Shown: positions 31,217 to 42,253, counted from the stretch's first letter. The stretch: 64,000 nt of DNA from Selenomonas sp. (GCA_022482925.1 JAKVOG010000007.1:62001-126000); one strand, 5' to 3'. Notes: generated from the sequence alone by a model not told the origin. Numbers and translations are program-made.

Positions 31217-32695
31217 TCACTTTTTCACGACAATTAACGCGCTCCCCACGTAACGTTCTGTACCATCCGAAGGAGAGTTTTGTACCTGCCCGCCAACCAC
31301 GAGATCACTGGAACCACCACCATCCAGATTCATCGCTTCCTGCGCACCGACTTTCTTCAGCAGCACCGCCCACTCGGTCAGCGTCAAACCATGACTGCAC
31401 TCCTGACGTCCATCAACTACTGCAAACAGGTAATTGCCATTCCTGAGCACGGCAACCGCACTGCGTGGAGCCCGGCCATAACGGATATCGCTGGGAAATT
31501 CTTCATCAGCCGCCGTCACACTGATCTGTCCATTATGAACCAGGCATGGACCAGCGCCCATGATGTCTACCGCTTCATTCCATGGTGATCCGATATCCTG
31601 CTGGACATTGGCCCGGTCTCCTACCTTGATGCCAGAATACGCATCGGCTGCCGTACCATGTACGGAAATGACACAGCCATCTGCCGGAATATCGGAATTA
31701 CCGGTATTGATTGCCGTAACCCGGCCATTACGCACAACATATTCCATACCATACTCATTCGTACGAGTACGACTTCCATACCATTTATTATAGATGACCA
31801 GACTATTCTCTCCGCGCTCACAATCCACACCGCCTACAGGCTGGCTGACACTGCCAAGCGTCACCGTACCACTATAGGACACCCGTCCAAATATCGGACG
31901 TCCATCCGGCATAATGCCAAAGGCCGTGCGATTATAATACGTAGTACCAGCCATCTGCCCGTCGATCTTTACCATACCGATCATATCTCCGCCGCCCGCA
32001 AAGTACGTCGCATTAATAGCGGCAACCGCATCATTGGCATCAGACATGCCGCTGGTCGTCTGCAGACCCGGTACATGATTTTGGGCCAGAACAGGCTTTA
32101 CCTTATAAAGATTTTTATCCGCTTCAAGAAAATACGCCGTGACCTTGCCATCATCATCCCAATAAACATACGTCCGCTTGGCAATTCCTGGTGCCGCCAT
32201 CTCTGTATACATCCCATCCAGATTCAGCGCCATAACACTGCCAGTACCAGCCGAAACCGTCTGCGTGGATTGAACCGACTGATTAGCATTTGATGATTCT
32301 ACAGCTTCCTTTGGCAATATATCCACAAAGACGCGTGCCGGACCATTCAGCTTATTCACCCGATAAGTCAGCCCCGCCTTCAACCGCAGCGTCACGATCA
32401 TATGATCCTTATCCTGTGAATATTTGACCGACTCAATGCGGCTGCTATGGAACGGAGTACGTTTAAAAGTCCCCCCTGCTACATCCTGAAAATCAACAAT
32501 AAGGTCCTTCCCATCATCAGAAGTTCTGATGCTATAGTCAGGCATAGCCGATAAATCGAACACCACCCGGTCATGTTCGCTGCCGCTATGATAGCGGACA
32601 GCATCCAGATTTGCACTTGCAGCAAACGTCACAGACTGCAACGCCAGTAAAATTCCCAGAGCCAATGGCAATGATTTGCGGATAAAATGATTCAT
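31217..32695 (-). CDS. Secreted phosphodiester glycosidase-like protein with AMIN domain
   Basis: A 492-residue exported protein; ATG 32695 follows GGGAGGTAGTTCC, and the signal peptide (IRKSLPLALGILLALQSV) is cleaved after FAA. An N-terminal AMIN-like domain (about 30-130, RYHSGSEHDRVVFDLS...) that usually binds cell wall is followed by a NAGPA-type catalytic domain (about 200-490) with AAINATYFAGGGDMIGMV, RAPRSAVAV and the closing signature LLKKVGAQEAMNLDGGGSS. It probably trims phosphodiester-linked sugars or acts on envelope polymers. It sits between a protease-like envelope gene and the flagellar operon. Confidence 0.87.
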   Translation of the reverse strand: MNHFIRKSLPLALGILLALQSVTFAASANLDAVRYHSGSEHDRVVFDLSAMPDYSIRTSDDGKDLIVDFQDVAGGTFKRTPFHSSRIESVKYSQDKDHMIVTLRLKAGLTYRVNKLNGPARVFVDILPKEAVESSNANQSVQSTQTVSAGTGSVMALNLDGMYTEMAAPGIAKRTYVYWDDDGKVTAYFLEADKNLYKVKPVLAQNHVPGLQTTSGMSDANDAVAAINATYFAGGGDMIGMVKIDGQMAGTTYYNRTAFGIMPDGRPIFGRVSYSGTVTLGSVSQPVGGVDCERGENSLVIYNKWYGSRTRTNEYGMEYVVRNGRVTAINTGNSDIPADGCVISVHGTAADAYSGIKVGDRANVQQDIGSPWNEAVDIMGAGPCLVHNGQISVTAADEEFPSDIRYGRAPRSAVAVLRNGNYLFAVVDGRQECSHGLTLTEWAVLLKKVGAQEAMNLDGGGSSDLVVGGQVQNSPSDGTERYVGSALIVVKK

Positions 32696-32721
32696 ATTGG
32701 AACTACCTCCCGATACGCAAA

Positions 32722-32757
32722 GAAATGCTTCCACCCTTTCAGGGGAAGCATTCCCTA
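32722..32757 (-). terminator. Hairpin downstream of flgJ
   Basis: GGAATGCTTCCCC / GGTGGAAGCATTTC arms with a short loop on the minus strand, followed by TTT. It likely ends the flagellar operon. Confidence 0.65.
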
Positions 32758-32775
32758 AAGTCTACGATTGATTCC

Positions 32776-33249
32776 CTATTTCTTGATTCTGGCAGCAGCC
32801 TGCTGCGCCTTGAGCGCCCCCAGTTCGACTGCTTTCTCCTGTGCCGTCACCTGCGGCGACAACTGCCGATACATCATATCAGCCAGACCGACACCACCAG
32901 AATCTGCCACATTCTTCATCAGCTCAGTGTCCTGCATATCCTGAAATATCTTCTGACCATTTGACTCACCAAACAGCTTGTCTTCCGGGACAGTAGCCCG
33001 CATTTCCTTATACATCATGGACAAGAACATCGCCTCAAACCCCTTGCAGGCTTCCTTCAGTTCCTTATCTTTCTTCTCCACACCAGCCTCCACACTGCTG
33101 GATTTTTCTGCTGCTGCCGTCTTATCGGTCAGTGCTTTCAGCTTCTGTTTGAACTGTACCGAATCCGCTGCTGTCTGCGCCGAATCATAGGTTGTATTGT
33201 GCGAGATCTGATTGTTCATTGTCATCGCGGTCAAAGGAGCAATCTGCAT
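32776..33249 (-). CDS. flgJ: Rod-binding protein FlgJ, N-terminal domain only
   Basis: A 157-residue protein. The Rod-binding domain is visible at about 60-110: LKEACKGFEAMFLSMMYKEM, then FQDMQDTELMKNVADSGGVGLADMMY. The C-terminal muramidase domain found in enterobacterial FlgJ is absent, as is usual in Firmicutes and many other groups, so another enzyme must open the wall. It is the last gene of the flgF-flgG-flgA-flgH-flgI-flgJ series and helps to cap rod assembly in the periplasm. Confidence 0.9.
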   Translation of the reverse strand: MQIAPLTAMTMNNQISHNTTYDSAQTAADSVQFKQKLKALTDKTAAAEKSSSVEAGVEKKDKELKEACKGFEAMFLSMMYKEMRATVPEDKLFGESNGQKIFQDMQDTELMKNVADSGGVGLADMMYRQLSPQVTAQEKAVELGALKAQQAAARIKK

Positions 33250-33267
33250 TCTGCATCCCTCCTGTTA

Positions 33268-34380
33268 TCAGATAATCTGCAGTTCTGCATGAAGCGCTCC
33301 GGAAGCTTTCATTGCCTGCAGGATTGAAATCGTATCACGCGGCGTCGCGCCAACAGCATTCAGTGCACCAACAATGTCACTGACATTTGCTGTAGCCGGC
33401 AGAACAATACTGCTGGCCTTGTCTTCGTTCACTTTGACATTCGTGTTCTTCGTGACAATAGTCGTTCCATAGCTGAATGGATCCGGCTGATTGGCATTGG
33501 CATTCTTCTGTACTGTGATTGACAGACCTCCCTGCGTAATTGCGATCTCATCAACCGACACATCACCGCCCATAACAATGGTGCCAGTGCGTTCATTGAC
33601 CACAATACGGGCAACATTATCCGGCATTACCGGCAGTTCCTCAATAGAGGATACGAAACCAACCACATTATTCCGATAATAAGCGGGAACACTGATGTCA
33701 ATGCGGCCAGGATTCGAAGCCTGTGCAATCCCGCCATACTGGGCATTAATCGCCGAAGCGATCCGGGAAGCTGTCGTGAAATCCGGCTGTGACAGCGACA
33801 AAGATAACTTGCCATCGGTCCCCAGGCCCCCCTCCACGCTGCGTTCTACGATAGCACCGTTTGGAGTCGTACCAACCGTTGGGAAGTTCTTCTGCGCGGT
33901 ATTTCCTCCGCGGCCAGCCGTGAATCCACCAGTCGATACCGCCCCCTGCGCCACCGCATAGACCGTACCATTACCAGCCTGAAGCGGTGTCTGCAGCAAT
34001 GTGCCACCCTGAATGCTCTTGGCATCACTGATTGAAGATACCGTAACATCGATGTTATCGCCTTCACGCGTAAACGGCGGCAATGTAGCCGTGACCATGA
34101 CAGCAGCCACATTCTTTGGCTTCAGCGAACCCTGAGCCACCGATACGCCAAAATTTTTGAGCATATTTGCCACCGACTGCAGCGTATCGATTGACTGTGT
34201 CGAGTCACCAGTACCATTGAGGCCAACCACCAGTCCATAACCAATCAGCTGATTGGAACGGACCCCCTGAACTTTCGATATATCCTTGATCCGGGTTACT
34301 GCTGAATCAGCCGAGGCAATACCAGGTACCAGACTCAGCGCGAATACACCGGTCATCAATAACGTTAGTAATCGTTTCAT
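33268..34380 (-). CDS. flgI: Flagellar P-ring protein
   Basis: A 370-residue periplasmic protein that forms the P ring around the rod in the peptidoglycan. Start ATG 34380 (GGGGAGGAAAGC). Signal peptide MKRLLTLLMTGVFALSLVP, cleaved after ASA. Family segments: RIKDISKVQGVRSNQLIGYG, GLVVGLNGTGDS, MLKNFGV, and the C-terminal DIVGALNAVGATPRDTISIL. A P ring implies a Gram-negative style envelope. It overlaps no neighbour; 42 bp separate it from flgH. Confidence 0.95.
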   Translation of the reverse strand: MKRLLTLLMTGVFALSLVPGIASADSAVTRIKDISKVQGVRSNQLIGYGLVVGLNGTGDSTQSIDTLQSVANMLKNFGVSVAQGSLKPKNVAAVMVTATLPPFTREGDNIDVTVSSISDAKSIQGGTLLQTPLQAGNGTVYAVAQGAVSTGGFTAGRGGNTAQKNFPTVGTTPNGAIVERSVEGGLGTDGKLSLSLSQPDFTTASRIASAINAQYGGIAQASNPGRIDISVPAYYRNNVVGFVSSIEELPVMPDNVARIVVNERTGTIVMGGDVSVDEIAITQGGLSITVQKNANANQPDPFSYGTTIVTKNTNVKVNEDKASSIVLPATANVSDIVGALNAVGATPRDTISILQAMKASGALHAELQII

Positions 34381-34422
34381 TGCTTTCCTCCCCGAGAGTT
34401 TCCGTTCCACTCCCGACTAGTA

Positions 34423-35019
34423 TCAGAACAGGAAATTGAATACCTGTGTCAGGATTCCCTGACGCTGCTTCGCATTGAGTGGTCCCTTGCCATCAAATTT
34501 CACAGTTGCATCCGCAATCTTGGTCGAAGGAATTGTATTTGAGCTGGTCACGTCATCCTGGCGACAAACTCCGCGGAACGTAATCTTATGCTCATCGCGA
34601 TTCTGCCAGATGGACTGCGTACCTTCCACCGTCATATTGCCATTTGGCTGAACATCCACGACCGTGACCGTAACATTACCCGTTACTTTATTGGTATCCG
34701 CCGATGCTCCTTTTGCCGAGAAAGAGTCCGAGCCGCTGGCCGAAGCTGCCTTCAGGAAATCAAAGATTCCAACGCCAGCCGCCAATGTATTACTGCCGCT
34801 CTTGCTGTTCGAATTGCTTTTCGAAATCGACGTTGTCGTTGTCTCGCTGATGACAATCGTCAGGATATCACCAACTTCACGGGCCTTGCGGTCAGCAAAA
34901 ATATTATGGGCATGGCCAGCATCAGACCACAGCGATTCCGCTGCTGCAAAAGGAGCCATACCAGCAGATAATGCCAGCGACAACGCCAATGCGGCTGACA
35001 GTTTCTTATAACGTTTCAT
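34423..35019 (-). CDS. flgH: Flagellar L-ring protein
   Basis: A 198-residue outer-membrane ring protein. Signal peptide (YKKLSAALALSLALSAGMAP) without a clear lipobox Cys, unlike enterobacterial FlgH, so lipid anchoring is doubtful here. Conserved segments: DRKAREVGDILTIVISETTT, GNVTVTVVDVQPNGNMTVEG and ITFRGVCRQDD followed by NTIPSTKIADATV. The L ring confirms that this organism has an outer membrane. Confidence 0.93.
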   Translation of the reverse strand: MKRYKKLSAALALSLALSAGMAPFAAAESLWSDAGHAHNIFADRKAREVGDILTIVISETTTTSISKSNSNSKSGSNTLAAGVGIFDFLKAASASGSDSFSAKGASADTNKVTGNVTVTVVDVQPNGNMTVEGTQSIWQNRDEHKITFRGVCRQDDVTSSNTIPSTKIADATVKFDGKGPLNAKQRQGILTQVFNFLF

Positions 35020-35061
35020 ACTTTACACCTGCTTTCCTTTCAGGCAATCCTGTAAGTGCAA

Positions 35062-35838
35062 TCAATCTTCGCCCGCAACCTCTACCGTAGAAGCATCCCG
35101 GACCATACCAATCAGTACCTTAGAGGACTTCGCATTGCGAACCCGGATACGTTTCCCGACACGCCCACGCTGCATTGCAATGCCTTCAGTCTTCACCTGG
35201 ACCCCCCGATAATTCGTAACAATCGTCACGGGCATCCCCACCTCAAGCACCAGCGGATTCTGCAGCATTTCTTTGGTAATCGGCTGTCCCGTACGGATGA
35301 TCCGTGATGGTACTTTGCCCTCAATATCCGCGACCCGGTTCAGATAAAAGCTAGCATTCTCCCTGACCTCATGCTCTTCACTGCGCACGTCTGCCGCCGA
35401 AAGGCTTTTCTCCAGCATTAAATCATGGACAGCTACCAGTACCGACTGATAGACCTTCAACTGACAGTAGCAGATCCCGCGGCGATAAAACGTACCATTC
35501 AGATAAACGGAAACATAAACCGGCATAACCCCGCCATAACGCAGCTGCTGTGGCAAATCAACCTCACAGATCACATTGCCAGCTGGCAGCCGCATATTTG
35601 GTGCCGACCGCGTGGTTCTGACCTCACAGCGACGCGTCTCGCCGGTCTTTTTCAGCTCATCCCGGATCCGGGCCTCTGCCAGTTCCGCAAAACGAGCCGA
35701 AGATATCAGCTGAGGAAATTTCTGTGCCTGAGTATTGCCGACATAAGCTTCCGCTGACGGCAGCCAAAAAAGACAGAAGAAGCCACTCCATAAGAAACAC
35801 AGAATGGCTAAAGAACTCTTCTTCAATTTCATAATCAA
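35062..35838 (-). CDS. flgA: Flagellar P-ring assembly chaperone FlgA
   Basis: The 258-residue periplasmic chaperone is needed for P-ring assembly. Signal peptide around KSSLAILCFLWSGFFCLFWL. The C-terminal SAF/ChapFlgA domain (about 150-255) shows LEKSLSAADVRSEEHEV, GKVPSRIIRTGQPITKEML and VVTNYRGVQVKTEGIAMQ-like strands. Its start overlaps the flgG stop by 4 bases, indicating coupling. Confidence 0.9.
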   Translation of the reverse strand: MIMKLKKSSLAILCFLWSGFFCLFWLPSAEAYVGNTQAQKFPQLISSARFAELAEARIRDELKKTGETRRCEVRTTRSAPNMRLPAGNVICEVDLPQQLRYGGVMPVYVSVYLNGTFYRRGICYCQLKVYQSVLVAVHDLMLEKSLSAADVRSEEHEVRENASFYLNRVADIEGKVPSRIIRTGQPITKEMLQNPLVLEVGMPVTIVTNYRGVQVKTEGIAMQRGRVGKRIRVRNAKSSKVLIGMVRDASTVEVAGED

Positions 35839-36626
35839 CGCTTGAGCCCGTTCGCAATCTCGAGCATCGAATCCGATGTCGTGATCGCCTTGGAATTTGA
35901 CTCATAGGCGCGCTGGGAAATAATCATATTGACCATTTCCTCTACGATCTGCACATTGCTCATTTCAAGCGTGCTCTGCGTCAGTGAGCCCGCTCCTTCA
36001 GAATTTGGGTTGCTCTCAATAGCATCACCGGAGGCTGCCGATACAACATACAAATTCTTGCCCACAGCGGTAAGTCCTGCGGGATTGACAAACCGGGCCA
36101 ACGTAATCTGCCCAACCTGCTGCTGTGACGCTCCCTGCGGAGTACAGGAAACCGTGCCGTCAGGTGCAATGACGATAGAATCACTCGGTGCCGTCGCATC
36201 AATCGTGATTCCATCCGCCAGCGGATAGCCATCCGTCGTCACAAGCCGGCGGTTGGAATCCAGCTTAAACGAACCATCACGCGTATAGCCCGTCGTGCCA
36301 TCCGGCATCGTGATGCGGAAGAATCCCTCGCCCTGGATGCCGACATCCGTCGGATTATCCGTCGTCTGCAACGATCCCTGTGTCATGACACGATTGGTTG
36401 CCGCAACTTTCGTGCCCAGGCCGATCTGTAAGCCAGTCGGATACTGTGAATCCTGACCGCTCTGAGCGCCAGCATCACGCAGCGTCTGATAGACCAGATC
36501 CTGGAACTCAGCCCGGACCTTCTTTCCACCATAGGTATTTACATTTGCGATATTATTCGCAATCACATCCATATTCGTCTGCTGGCCCTTCATGCCTGAA
36601 GCTGCGGACCAAAGTGCTCTCATCAT
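35835..36626 (-). CDS. flgG: Flagellar distal rod protein FlgG
   Basis: A 263-residue distal rod subunit. N-terminal rod signature MRALWSAASGMKGQQTNMDV with IANNIANVNTYGGKK; central strands GEGFFRITMPDGTTGYTRDG; C-terminal helix LEMSNVQIVEEMVNMIISQR and AYESNSKAITTSDSMLEIAN. Its length is the family norm (about 260), and it differs from the upstream paralogue flgF in lacking the FlgF-specific insertion pattern. Confidence 0.94.
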   Translation of the reverse strand: MMRALWSAASGMKGQQTNMDVIANNIANVNTYGGKKVRAEFQDLVYQTLRDAGAQSGQDSQYPTGLQIGLGTKVAATNRVMTQGSLQTTDNPTDVGIQGEGFFRITMPDGTTGYTRDGSFKLDSNRRLVTTDGYPLADGITIDATAPSDSIVIAPDGTVSCTPQGASQQQVGQITLARFVNPAGLTAVGKNLYVVSAASGDAIESNPNSEGAGSLTQSTLEMSNVQIVEEMVNMIISQRAYESNSKAITTSDSMLEIANGLKR

Positions 36627-36728
36627 AGCTCGGATTCCTCCCTCATTCTAAAGATATAGAGGCGTATATCTCATTATCCATTTATGTATATCGGCTAAAA
36701 TCACATTTTACTTAAATTTTTCTTTCGA

Positions 36729-37529
36729 TCAAAGCTTACCGACCTCATTGACAGACTTGTCCAGCATCGTATCCTGCGTGGTCACAGCCTTGGATCCCGC
36801 CTCATAAATGCGATAATTATTGATGAGCTCGACCATTTCCGATACGACATTCGTATTGGAATTTTCCAGCATCCCCTGCTGGATTGCGCCTGTTGCCGCC
36901 TGTGGCTGTGCGCCAGCCTGCGGATAATAGAGGCTGTTGCCCTGCTTGAGCAGTGCCCGGCGATTGGGACCGAACTGGACGAACTGCAGCGTAGCAATCG
37001 TCTGGTTATCCGCCTGAATCTGCCCTTTCTCATCAACGGAAATCCGGGTCGCACCAGCGGGGATCGTGATTGGCCGTCCCTGATTATCCAGCACAGCCTG
37101 ACCATTTACCGTCTGCAACTGTCCGGCAGCCGATTTATAGAAATTGCCATCACGGGTATAACGCACGCCTTGCGGTGTCTGTACCGCAAAATACCCATCA
37201 CCGGAAATCGCCAGATCAAGCGGATTCCCCGTAGTCTGGAATCCCCCTTGCGTATGATCCGTTGCGATCTCATCGATATATGAACCAAGCCCCAACGTAC
37301 CAACGACCGGTGCCACGCCGCCAAGCGAAAATCCCTTGATAGACGTCACGTCATTCTGCATCTTGCCATCGTTAATGCGCCGGATGAGCATCGGAGCAAA
37401 TTCCCGATTGATCGCATCATCCCGTTTATAGCCCGATGTATTGGCATTTGCCAGATTATTGGCAATGGTATCCGTACGCTTGGTCTCTGTGATCATACCT
37501 GCGCCCGCCGTGTAAAGTCCACGCCACAT
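36729..37529 (-). CDS. flgF: Flagellar proximal rod protein FlgF (FlgG-like)
   Basis: A 266-residue basal-body rod protein, first flagellar gene of this operon. Rod signature WRGLYTAGAGMITETKRTDT with IANNLANANTSGYK; central SGDGYFAVQTPQGVRYTRDG; C-terminal LENSNTNVVSEMVELINNYR. It could also be called a second FlgG (FlhO/FlhP pairs in Firmicutes); position and partner gene favour flgF. It follows mreB by about 125 bp. Confidence 0.88.
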   Translation of the reverse strand: MWRGLYTAGAGMITETKRTDTIANNLANANTSGYKRDDAINREFAPMLIRRINDGKMQNDVTSIKGFSLGGVAPVVGTLGLGSYIDEIATDHTQGGFQTTGNPLDLAISGDGYFAVQTPQGVRYTRDGNFYKSAAGQLQTVNGQAVLDNQGRPITIPAGATRISVDEKGQIQADNQTIATLQFVQFGPNRRALLKQGNSLYYPQAGAQPQAATGAIQQGMLENSNTNVVSEMVELINNYRIYEAGSKAVTTQDTMLDKSVNEVGKL

Positions 37530-37653
37530 GCCGTTTCACTCCCTTGTCTTACCGTTTCATTCCCGCTTTGGATGCCTCTTGCCCCAAAACGCCTTACTTC
37601 TTTATTTCGCGATAAAAAGCGAAACTCCTTGCTGTTCCGCTTTTTTATCGAAA

Positions 37654-38675
<1,022 letters not shown>

Positions 38676-39027
38676 TTTTGTTCGTTTTCCCCTTCCAATA
38701 CCAAAAGACCGGTTACCACCTAGTCTATATTATACAGATTGCACTGAAAACTCCATGGAATCATTCAAGAAACTCCCACAAAGTTACAACTTATAATATA
38801 TAATAAAAAACAGTGAAACACAACAATTATAATGGAAAAATCATCATGTCAGCGCTATCGTGAAAGAATTAACTCATTTTCACGTCATTTTCGACATTTT
38901 CTATAATTTTGTGAAAAATATCGCTTTTATTTCTTTAAGGTTCTGCATTGACACCACTCACTCGGAGTGCTACGATTAACTCGACTTAGGGATATTTTTC
39001 ACATTACTAACAGGGGGTTTTTACAAC
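38676..39027. other. AT-rich intergenic region before the hydroxyacid dehydrogenase
   Basis: About 350 bp hold no gene. The divergent promoters for mreB and the dehydrogenase must lie here; only the latter (38948-38976) is clear. Confidence 0.6.
38948..38976 (+). promoter_or_regulatory. Strong promoter of the hydroxyacid dehydrogenase
   Basis: TTGACA (38948-38953), 17-bp spacer containing the dyad CACTCACTCGGAGTG, TACGAT (38971-38976). The dyad in the spacer may bind a regulator. Confidence 0.75.
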
Positions 39028-39984
39028 ATGAACAACAGAAGAAAAATCGTCGTTATTGGTGCCAGCAACGTTGGTTCCGCAGTCGCTAACAAGATCGCGG
39101 ACTTCCAGCTTGCTACGGAAGTTGCTCTCATCGATCTGAATGAGGACAAAGCCTGGGGTGAAGCCAAAGACTCCAGCCATGCTACTTCCTGCGTTTACAG
39201 CACGAACATCAAGTTCCATCTCGGCGACTATGATGACTGCAAAGATGCTAACATCATCGTTATCACGGCTGGCCCGTCCATCCGCCCGGGTGAGACGCCG
39301 GACCGCCTGAAACTGGCTGGCACGAACGCCAAGATCATGAGCTCTGTCATGAGCGAGATCGTAAAGCGCACGAAGGAAGCCATGATCATCATGATCACGA
39401 ATCCGCTCGACGTTGCTACCTATGTTGTTTCTACCCAGTTCGATTATCCGCGCAACCTCATCCTTGGCACTGGTACGATGCTCGAGACGTATCGTTTCCG
39501 TCGTATCCTGGCTGACAAGTACCAGGTGGACCCGAAGAACATCAGCGGTTATGTTCTCGGTGAGCACGGCAACTCTGCATTCGTTGCCTGGTCCACGACT
39601 GGCTGCGCTGGATTCCCGATCGATGACCTCGATGAATATTTCCACCGCACGGACAAACTGAGCCACAAGGCTATTGAAGACGAGCTCGTACAGGTTGCTT
39701 ACGATGTAATCAACAAGAAGGGCTGCACCAACACTGGTATCGCCATGGCTGCCTGCCGTTACATCAAATCGGTCCTGTATGATGAGCACACGATTCTCCC
39801 GTGCTCCGCAGTTCTCGATGGCGAGTATGGCATCAAAGACGTTGCCCTCTCCATTCCGCGCATGGTCTGCGCTGATGGTATCATGCGTTCCTTTGAAGTT
39901 CATCTTACGGATGATGAGCTCGAGAAGATGCATGCAGCAGCTCAGAGCGTTCGTAGTGCTCTTGATGGCGCTGGCATCAAATAA
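39028..39984 (+). CDS. L-2-hydroxyacid dehydrogenase (lactate/malate dehydrogenase family)
   Basis: A 318-residue NAD-dependent cytosolic enzyme that would reduce a 2-oxo acid, probably in fermentation. NAD fold: KIVVIGASNVGSAVANKI; substrate loop GPSIRPGETPDRLK; MITNPLDVATYVV; catalytic His in GYVLGEHGNSAFVAWS. Two oddities: the specificity position that is Gln in lactate and Arg in malate dehydrogenases aligns with Ile, and the Asp that pairs with the catalytic His (GT-L-D-x-x-R) is Glu (GTMLETYRFRRI). Both recall L-2-hydroxyisocaproate dehydrogenases as much as LDH. Codon choice is highly biased (GTT, CTC, CGT, AAC), a sign of high expression, and promoter and terminator are strong. Confidence 0.88.
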   Translation: MNNRRKIVVIGASNVGSAVANKIADFQLATEVALIDLNEDKAWGEAKDSSHATSCVYSTNIKFHLGDYDDCKDANIIVITAGPSIRPGETPDRLKLAGTNAKIMSSVMSEIVKRTKEAMIIMITNPLDVATYVVSTQFDYPRNLILGTGTMLETYRFRRILADKYQVDPKNISGYVLGEHGNSAFVAWSTTGCAGFPIDDLDEYFHRTDKLSHKAIEDELVQVAYDVINKKGCTNTGIAMAACRYIKSVLYDEHTILPCSAVLDGEYGIKDVALSIPRMVCADGIMRSFEVHLTDDELEKMHAAAQSVRSALDGAGIK

Positions 39985-40003
39985 TCAGATCAATTCAGAA
40001 TGC

Positions 40004-40035
40004 AAAAAGGACTTCTTTCGGGAAGTCCTTTTTTT
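40004..40035 (+). terminator. Terminator of the hydroxyacid dehydrogenase
   Basis: AAAAAGGACTTC / GAAGTCCTTTTTTT arms with a TTTCG loop. Confidence 0.92.
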
Positions 40036-40056
40036 GCGCGCTTTTTTGTACACTCG

Positions 40057-40087
40057 AAAAGAGCCTCTCGTGCGAGAGGCTCTTCTT
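40057..40087. terminator. Terminator of the sucC-sucD operon
   Basis: AAAAGAGCCTCTCG / CGAGAGGCTCTT with a 2-nt loop, between the convergent genes. Confidence 0.88.
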
Positions 40088-40131
40088 GTTATTCAATATA
40101 CCTATGACTTAAGGACTTAGGGGGTAAGAAC

Positions 40132-41037
40132 TCAACAGGTATGGCACTCGTCGTAGATACCGGCTTTCTTCAGTGTCTTGACGACGGTCTCACCGATATG
40201 AGCAACCGTATCAGCAACCTCGATGCCAACACCATTGAGCGCTTTGATCTTGTCTGCTGCCGTGCCTTTGCCACCAGAGATGATAGCACCAGCATGGCCC
40301 ATGCGTTTGCCCGGAGGCGCCTGACGGCCAGAGATGAAGGCTGCTACCGGTTTTTCCGGCATGTTCGCTTTGATCCAGGCTGCAGCATCTTCCTCAGCGT
40401 TGCCGCCGATCTCGCCGATCATCAGGACAGCTTTCGTATCCGGATCGTTCTTGAAGAGTTCCAGGGCATCGATAAAGTCCGTACCCTTGACCGGGTCACC
40501 GCCAATGCCGATAGCCGTCGTCTGGCCAATGCCAGCAGCAGACAGCTGGAATGTAGCCTCATACGTCAGTGTACCGGAGCGGGAAATGACACCGACATGA
40601 CCTTTCTTGTGGATATAGCCCGGAATGATACCGAGTTTGCATTCATCCGTCGTGAGGATGCCCGGGCAGTTTGGTCCGATCAGGCGGGTCTTTTTGCCCT
40701 CCATGTAACGACGGACCTTGACCATATCCTGTACCGGGATATGCTCCGTGATGCAGACCACGAGGTCCAGACCAGCGTCTACGCCTTCCATAATGGAGTC
40801 AGCTGCGAAGCGGGCCGGCACATAAACGACTGATGCCGTAGCCCCGGTTGCGTCAACTGCGTCCTGGACCGTATTGAATACTGGTACACCTTCTACCATC
40901 TGGCCGGCTTTGCCCGGCGTAACACCAGCTACGATTTTCGTACCGTAGTCCAGCATCTGTTTCGTATGGAACGTTGCAGCCTTGCCCGTAATGCCCTGGA
41001 CAATGACTTTTGTATCTTTATTGACTAAAATTCCCAT
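40132..41037 (-). CDS. sucD: Succinyl-CoA synthetase alpha subunit
   Basis: A 301-residue subunit that carries the phosphohistidine and CoA site of the ADP/GDP-forming ligase interconverting succinyl-CoA and succinate. CoA-binding fold [35 protein letters not shown]; the phosphorylated His in [20 protein letters not shown]. In succinate/propionate-forming Negativicutes this enzyme operates at the branch towards propionate. It follows sucC by 22 bp; the two form one complex. Confidence 0.95.
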   Translation of the reverse strand: MGILVNKDTKVIVQGITGKAATFHTKQMLDYGTKIVAGVTPGKAGQMVEGVPVFNTVQDAVDATGATASVVYVPARFAADSIMEGVDAGLDLVVCITEHIPVQDMVKVRRYMEGKKTRLIGPNCPGILTTDECKLGIIPGYIHKKGHVGVISRSGTLTYEATFQLSAAGIGQTTAIGIGGDPVKGTDFIDALELFKNDPDTKAVLMIGEIGGNAEEDAAAWIKANMPEKPVAAFISGRQAPPGKRMGHAGAIISGGKGTAADKIKALNGVGIEVADTVAHIGETVVKTLKKAGIYDECHTC

Positions 41038-41059
41038 GATTCAGGCCTCCTTAGGCAGA

Positions 41060-42253
41060 TTACGCATTCTCCAATTCTTTGACGCGTTTCACGATATCCT
41101 CAGCGCCACCCTCCATGGTCGGAGCCATGAAGACGTTCTTGATCGGCGTATTCTTGAGGATCTCGCGGCCACGTTCAACGTTGGTGCCTTCAAGACGTAC
41201 CACAACCGGAACCGGCAGGGATTTGCCGTCTTTGGAGATGATCTTTGCTGCATCGACGATGCCCTGAGCAACCAGGTCACATTTGTTGATGCCACCGAAG
41301 ATGTTGACGAAAATACCTTTCGCCTGGCCGCCATCCAGCATGATGTCGAATGCTTCGGCAATCTTCTCCGGCGTGGAATCACCACCGACATCCAGGAAGT
41401 TTGCCGGCTCACCGCCGAAGTATTTGATGATATCGACCGTAGCCATTGCCAGACCAGCACCATTGACCATACAGGCAACGTCGCCGCCAAGGTTTACATA
41501 GTTGAGGCCAGCTTTGGAAGCCGTACGCTCTTTCGGATCTTCTTCGCTCTCATCGCGCAGCGCCTCAACATCCGGATGACGGAACAGTGCACTGTCATCG
41601 AAGTTCAGCTTGGCATCCAGTGCAATGACATCATCATCAACCGTCACAACCAGCGGATTGATCTCAGCCAGCGAGCAGTCCTTACCGACAAAGGCATTAT
41701 AGAGGCAGCCCATGAGTTTCGTTACCTTGCGGATAGCTGGCTGCGGGAAATGCATCGCATAAGCCATACGGCTTGCCTGGAACGGAGCCAGACCAACCGC
41801 CGGATCGATGTACTCTTTGACGATCTTGTCCGGCATCTCGGCAGCGACCTTCTCAATCTCCATGCCGCCTTCTTCCGAACCCATCATAACGACGCGAGCC
41901 GTCTGACGATCGATAACGAAGGAAAGGTAATATTCCTTCTTGATATTTGAACCTTCCTCAATGAGCAGACGGTTGACTTTTTTGCCAGCCGGGCCGGTCT
42001 GTTTCGTTACCAGCGTCTTGCCGAGGATCTCTGTTGCATACTTCTTTACTTCATCGATGTTCTTGGCGAGCTTGACACCACCAGCCTTACCACGGCCGCC
42101 GGCATGAATCTGTGCCTTGACTACGACGACAGGGGAACCGATTTCCTTCGCGTTTTTTACAGCTTCATCAACGCTGAAGGCCGGCAGTCCGTTTGGTACG
42201 TTTACACCGTAGGATTTCAGGATTGCCTTACTTTGATACTCATGAATGTTCAT
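41060..42253 (-). CDS. sucC: Succinyl-CoA synthetase beta subunit
   Basis: A 397-residue nucleotide-binding subunit. An ATP-grasp domain occupies the first 240 residues ([60 protein letters not shown]), followed by a flavodoxin-like ligase domain with [28 protein letters not shown] and [15 protein letters not shown]. Length and order are standard. First gene of the sucCD operon. Confidence 0.96.
   Translation of the reverse strand: MNIHEYQSKAILKSYGVNVPNGLPAFSVDEAVKNAKEIGSPVVVVKAQIHAGGRGKAGGVKLAKNIDEVKKYATEILGKTLVTKQTGPAGKKVNRLLIEEGSNIKKEYYLSFVIDRQTARVVMMGSEEGGMEIEKVAAEMPDKIVKEYIDPAVGLAPFQASRMAYAMHFPQPAIRKVTKLMGCLYNAFVGKDCSLAEINPLVVTVDDDVIALDAKLNFDDSALFRHPDVEALRDESEEDPKERTASKAGLNYVNLGGDVACMVNGAGLAMATVDIIKYFGGEPANFLDVGGDSTPEKIAEAFDIMLDGGQAKGIFVNIFGGINKCDLVAQGIVDAAKIISKDGKSLPVPVVVRLEGTNVERGREILKNTPIKNVFMAPTMEGGAEDIVKRVKELENA

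Noticed and set aside
39007-39933. A 308-codon minus-strand frame opposite the hydroxyacid dehydrogenase
   Set aside because: Produced by strong codon bias of the true gene, which has all family motifs plus promoter and terminator.
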